Assembly (NCBI GenBank): GCA_964398945.1
Contig: CAYNOT010000008.1
Coordinates: 1-64,000, forward strand
Direction of reading: 5' to 3'
DNA from: JBGTGG01 sp964398945
GTDB taxonomy: Bacteria > Bacteroidota > Bacteroidia > Cytophagales > Cyclobacteriaceae
DNA length: 64,000 bases
Shown here: one piece after another, positions 60,593-64,000 of the stretch
Layout of the letters: the number at the start of each line of letters is the position of its first letter
How positions within the stretch are numbered: position 1 is the first letter of the stretch
The notes under the pieces: model-generated
What the model saw: only the letters and a program-made list of their open reading frames with translations
The model's database searches: none
Told to the model about the DNA's origin: nothing
Translations under genes and position numbers: made by a program

Positions 60593-61699
60593 ATGCAGCA
60601 ATTGTATTTTATTAAGAAAGGAAAATTGGAATGGAGGGAAGTGCCCCGACCTGAAATTTCGGATGCACAACACGCTATTGTCAGGCCCTTTGCAGTTGCC
60701 AAGTGTGACCTTGACGATGCTTTTTTGTTCAACAATCTGGATTTAAAACTTAAAATAGGAACAGCACTCGGAAAGGTTGATCCGCAATACAATTCAATTT
60801 TTGGTAAACTGCTGAAGGGCCCATTTCCTTTTGGGCACGAGTGTGTAGGCGAAGTAGTGGAAACAGGTGATGGCGTAAGAACTATAAAAACAGGGGATGT
60901 TGTAAGTGTTCCGTTTCAACTGTCGTGTGGTAGCTGCCTTCATTGCAAGAATGGATTGACAAGTGTTTGTGAAAATACACCCGCGCTGTCGATGTATGGT
61001 TTTGGAAAACATCTGCAGTTTGGTGGAGCGATGTCGGATTTTATAAAAGTTCCTTTTGCAGATGCCATGCTTTTAAAAATCCCCACACATATCGACCCCG
61101 TTCATTTGGCAAGCCTCTCTGATAATATACCCGATGCATTTCGGCATTTAAAAGATATTGAGACCAACCCAAACCAAAAAGTGCTGGTTGTGGCGGGGCA
61201 AGCCAAAAGTGTTGGAATCTATGCCCTCATGATTGCGAAAGCGTTAGGTGTTGCCGAGATTGATTATGTTGATAACAATAAGGAGCGATTGGAAATTGCA
61301 GAGAAATTAAAAGCAACTACTATTTTCGACTCGTACCACCAGGTAACAAAAAAGTATGATTTAGTAATTGATGCAAGTTCAACAAGCAAAGGGTTGGAAA
61401 CCGTTTTGAAAGCGGTAAGAAATTTCGGAAGGATATCAAGTTCGGGCATTTACATAAAAAAAACACCGCTGTCGTTGGTTGAAATGTATGCCAAAGGCGT
61501 GAACTTTAAAATTGGACTTGCAAACGCGCGAACAGACGCAGAAAATATACTGGCGTTATTGGAAAGAATAGAAATTCCTTTCGAATTGGCAACAACAAAA
61601 CTTGCCCGTTGGGATAATGCAGAAGAAGCTTTCCTGGCAGACACTACAAAAGTAATTGTACAACGAGAGAAGATAAAAGCCACGCATAGCTATCTATAA
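60593..61699 (+). CDS. Zinc-dependent alcohol dehydrogenase family protein
   Basis: 368 residues. Catalytic GHECVGEVVETGDGV, structural zinc lobe with Cys-x2-Cys-x2-Cys-x7-Cys (CGSCLHCKNGLTSVC), NAD fold VLVVAGQAKSVGIYALMIAKALGV. Not part of the pigment operon judging by the 277-base gap and the RhuM scar. Substrate unknown. Confidence 0.9.
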   Translation: MQQLYFIKKGKLEWREVPRPEISDAQHAIVRPFAVAKCDLDDAFLFNNLDLKLKIGTALGKVDPQYNSIFGKLLKGPFPFGHECVGEVVETGDGVRTIKTGDVVSVPFQLSCGSCLHCKNGLTSVCENTPALSMYGFGKHLQFGGAMSDFIKVPFADAMLLKIPTHIDPVHLASLSDNIPDAFRHLKDIETNPNQKVLVVAGQAKSVGIYALMIAKALGVAEIDYVDNNKERLEIAEKLKATTIFDSYHQVTKKYDLVIDASSTSKGLETVLKAVRNFGRISSSGIYIKKTPLSLVEMYAKGVNFKIGLANARTDAENILALLERIEIPFELATTKLARWDNAEEAFLADTTKVIVQREKIKATHSYL

Positions 61700-61744
61700 A
61701 CAAAGCTGACTATTTGTAAGGATTCTTAATGATCCTTTTTTGGA

Positions 61745-62938
61745 TTGATTAACTCCAAAAACCAAACGCTTACCCCGAATCCCGATGTGATTTATATTAA
61801 TCCATTGTATGATACCCGGCAAGGGCCGGTTGTCCTGGAGATTCCACCTGTGGAAGGTGTATCATCCCTTACAGGAAGTGTTGACGATGGCTGGCAAACT
61901 GCCATTGAAGATGTGGGGCCTGCCGGGGTTGATAAAGGTAAGGGCGGCAAATACCTCATCCTGCCTCCGGGCTATCAGCAAAAAGTTCCTGCCGGCTATA
62001 TACCCATGCCTTCCTCTACCTATACAGGTTTCGTTATCCTTCGTTCCAATCTTACGGATGGTAGTGAAAAGGATATTGCAAGGGCAGTTGAGTATGGTAA
62101 AAAGGTAAAGATTTATCCGTATGCCCAGGCAGCCAAACCACCGCAGACTGTATTCATCGATTTGCTGGAAGTGGATTTCAGCAACACGATACCGTATGAC
62201 CTGCACTTTTTTGAATTGCTCAACCAGTTTGTGCAACGCGAGCCCTGGCTCACACGCGACCAGGCGATGATCGATCAGTTGAAAACCATTGGTATTGTTA
62301 AAGGAAAAGACTTTAAGCCCGATGCCCGCACCCGGGAAATTCTGAAAGCTGCCATTACCGATGCACACGGCTGGCTCGACAAGAAATATGAGCAAGTGTT
62401 TTCAACACCTTTTTATGAAGGCACACATTGGACGTTACCTGCTTATCCGGATTTTGTAAAAGCGATCCAGGTCAATTATGAGTTAGACGATATTTATCCG
62501 ACCGATGAAAGAGCCGTTAGTTATTCAATTGCATACTTCAGCGCCAAGCATCTGGGCGCAGGGCAGTTTTACCTGATGACACCTAAGGACAAAAACGACC
62601 AGTCGTTCGATGGATCAAAAACATATCGCCTGCATTTGCCGCCCAATGTTCCGGTAAAACTGTACTGGTCTCTGACTTTGTACGATCGGGAGACACATGC
62701 CCTTATCAAAGGCGTGAAGTACGCCAGCCGTGCATCGACAACACCGGGATTACAAAAAAATGATGACGGATCAACCGACATTTATTTTGGAGCCAAAGCT
62801 CCGGAAGGAAAAGAATCGAACTGGGTTCCTACCGATCCGCAACGAAGATTTGAAGTATTGGCGCGCTTCTATGGTCCTGAAAAATCATTCTTTGAAAAGA
62901 CCTGGGCGATGGATGATATCGAGGAAGTGAAACTTTAA
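61745..62938 (+). CDS. DUF1254/DUF1214 protein, N-terminally truncated
   Basis: 397 residues from a TTG start. The text begins at INSKNQTLTPNPDVIYINPLYDTRQGPVVLEIPPVE, which is internal to DUF1254 (the usual N..TLY..LDLS.GPVVLE region). The DUF1214 end (LPPNVPVKLYWSLTLYDRETHALI, SNWVPTDPQRRFEVLARFYGP) is intact. The signal peptide and about 80 residues of the normal start are missing, so it is probably a 5'-deleted gene. Confidence 0.75.
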   Translation: MINSKNQTLTPNPDVIYINPLYDTRQGPVVLEIPPVEGVSSLTGSVDDGWQTAIEDVGPAGVDKGKGGKYLILPPGYQQKVPAGYIPMPSSTYTGFVILRSNLTDGSEKDIARAVEYGKKVKIYPYAQAAKPPQTVFIDLLEVDFSNTIPYDLHFFELLNQFVQREPWLTRDQAMIDQLKTIGIVKGKDFKPDARTREILKAAITDAHGWLDKKYEQVFSTPFYEGTHWTLPAYPDFVKAIQVNYELDDIYPTDERAVSYSIAYFSAKHLGAGQFYLMTPKDKNDQSFDGSKTYRLHLPPNVPVKLYWSLTLYDRETHALIKGVKYASRASTTPGLQKNDDGSTDIYFGAKAPEGKESNWVPTDPQRRFEVLARFYGPEKSFFEKTWAMDDIEEVKL

Positions 62939-63046
62939 AACCATCCTCAGAACGATAGTTAGAAAAAGTTATAAATGATTTGCGCATGAAACCCAATTAC
63001 ACACTCTATGATTGTTTTCTCGGAGCATTCCTAAAAAATTAAAATT

Positions 63047-63850
63047 ATGAAAAGACTATTCATTATCTCTGTGATCTGCATGCAATGCATGACCGCAACA
63101 CTGTCCCTTCAGGCACAGGAACAACAAGCTCCTAGGCACCCTCCGCAACTCGATGAAGAAACGCTGAAGAAAGCCAACAACCCGATGGCGAAAGTCAAGG
63201 CATTTAATGTGCATAACTACATTGTTTCCTCTATCTATGGTACCGATGTTCAGCAAAACCAGTTCATCCTTCGCTACGCACAGCCGGTAGGCAAATTCCT
63301 GCTGCGGGCTTCATTGCCGTTTGTTACTGTCTCGCAGCCGGAACTGCCCCCAACTTTTGGCGTTGGTGATTTTAATGTGTTTGCCATCTACAACCTGCCG
63401 GCATCAGAAGGCAATCAATTCGGAATCGGCCCTGCTATCAGTGCACCTACGGCAACCAGTGATGCAACAGGCACAGGCAAGTGGCAGGCCGGGCTTTCTG
63501 CATTGGCTTTCTTTGCCAAAAGCCATCAGTTGCAGGTAGGCGCATTGTTGCAATGGCAATCTTCCTTTGCAGGAGATGAAGACCGCGCTGACATCAGCAT
63601 GCTTACATCACAGGTATTCTTTATCTGGCAGGTTGGCGCAGGATATTACCTACGAAGCACAGGCGTATGGTCATTCAACCTCGAAGATCCGGGAAATTAC
63701 AATGTACCCATCGGGCTGGGTGTTGGTAAAGTGGTTAAGGTAGGAAAAGTAGTGTTCAACATTTTTGCCGAGCCTCAATTCACTGTGATGGCGGAAGGGT
63801 ACGGACAACCGAAGTTCCAGACGTTTGTTGGATTCAATACACAGTTCTAA
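63047..63850 (+). CDS. Outer-membrane transporter-like beta-barrel protein
   Basis: 267 residues with a signal peptide (cleavage about LQAQE). Repeated beta strands with Gly and aromatics: FILRYAQPVGKFLLRASLPFVTV, GVGDFNVFAIYNLPASEGNQFGIGPAIS, and a final GFNTQF. Similar to phenol-pathway MetA/SphA-type barrels that accompany DUF1254 genes. Substrate unknown. Confidence 0.7.
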   Translation: MKRLFIISVICMQCMTATLSLQAQEQQAPRHPPQLDEETLKKANNPMAKVKAFNVHNYIVSSIYGTDVQQNQFILRYAQPVGKFLLRASLPFVTVSQPELPPTFGVGDFNVFAIYNLPASEGNQFGIGPAISAPTATSDATGTGKWQAGLSALAFFAKSHQLQVGALLQWQSSFAGDEDRADISMLTSQVFFIWQVGAGYYLRSTGVWSFNLEDPGNYNVPIGLGVGKVVKVGKVVFNIFAEPQFTVMAEGYGQPKFQTFVGFNTQF

Positions 63851-63862
63851 GAAGTCGAAAGG

Positions 63863-64000
63863 ATGTATAAGGGAACCTTTCTTTTTTTGCTGATCGTTGG
63901 AACCTCTTCATCTTTTGCACAGCATGGTGCCGTAAAAACCGGAAAGAATCCATTCCATGGTGCGTATCATGACAGCCTGCAGGCCATGTCGTTCAGCCAA
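63863..64000 (+). CDS. Exported protein, 3' end outside window
   Basis: 46 residues visible: ATG at 63863, signal peptide YKGTFLFLLIVGTSSSFAQ, then HGAVKTGKNPFHG. Runs off the end of the sequence. Family not known. Starts 12 bases after the barrel gene, so co-transcribed. Confidence 0.6.
   Translation, partial: MYKGTFLFLLIVGTSSSFAQHGAVKTGKNPFHGAYHDSLQAMSFSQ

Noticed and set aside
61862..62395. 177-residue minus-strand frame inside the DUF1254 gene
   Set aside because: The plus-strand protein has conserved DUF1254/DUF1214 blocks over the same stretch; the minus frame has none.

Overview
The window reads as a chromosome segment of a Bacteroidota bacterium, most likely of the order Cytophagales. 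Evidence: many genes are preceded by the Bacteroidota -7 promoter element TAnnTTTG and lack Shine-Dalgarno sites; exported proteins and lipoproteins are of the kind common in that phylum; there is a Wza/Wzc/CpsB exopolysaccharide set; and there is an aryl-polyene/flexirubin-type pigment cluster. No rRNA, CRISPR array or complete insertion sequence is visible. One tRNA gene, Arg(CCU), is present.

Layout. 0-1.2 kb: a two-gene minus-strand operon pairing a TIR-like protein with a PIN-like nuclease (possible defence or toxin pair). 1.4-2.3 kb: a DnaJ-KTSC fusion and a small outer-membrane barrel. 2.4-4.4 kb: uvrB. 4.6-15.2 kb: a long minus-strand run. It begins with an exopolysaccharide operon (glycosyltransferase, RfbC, Wza, Wzc, CpsB-type phosphatase, SDR) and probably continues through a TPR protein, a ComA-type phosphosulfolactate synthase, a DUF368 lipid-carrier translocase and aroE. 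15.3-24 kb: housekeeping and scavenging genes (hflX, a WYL-like protein, tRNA-Arg, purB, a PaaE-like reductase, a serine hydrolase, an SMP-30 lipoprotein, a TauE-type permease, oligoendopeptidase F). 25-26.4 kb: a decayed patch with hairpins, a broken lipoprotein and a PIN toxin-antitoxin pair whose toxin is frameshifted. 26.5-37.3 kb: a YceI protein, trmN6, an FtsX-type permease, a Fic protein fused to a winged-helix/AbiEi-like region with operator-like repeats at its start, fhs, fdhD, and a three-gene MacB-like ABC operon ending in a DUF3299-type protein (possibly zinc-linked).

37.4-60.3 kb is the most striking part: about 23 genes, the last 21 or so almost all overlapping or within a few bases of each other, encoding a complete type II fatty-acid/polyketide-like line. 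A tyrosine-ammonia-lyase-like enzyme and a PaaK-like acyl-adenylating ligase would supply an aryl starter. Two ACPs and an AcpS carry the chain. Three catalytic ketosynthases, a chain-length-factor-like partner (Gln in place of the active Cys) and an unusual half-length ketosynthase-like protein would extend it. A FabG and two hotdog dehydratases would make the conjugated double bonds. A thioesterase, an LpxL-like acyltransferase, a C45 acylase and a CrtI-like oxidoreductase would finish or transfer it. LolA, a lipoprotein and a giant MMPL exporter fused to PlsC and methyltransferase domains would move it to the outer membrane. No DarA/DarB-like dialkylresorcinol gene is visible, so the product is predicted to be an aryl polyene, or a flexirubin whose resorcinol half is encoded elsewhere. 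A glycosyltransferase in the operon is split from its DUF2062 tail by a shift at a 10-A run.

60.3-64 kb: a scarred region with a RhuM-family remnant, a zinc alcohol dehydrogenase, a DUF1254/DUF1214 gene that appears to lack its 5' end, an outer-membrane beta-barrel protein and the start of an exported protein cut by the window edge. Two intergenic copies of a CGCAAAG/CTTTGCG inverted repeat follow fhs and precede the main pigment operon.
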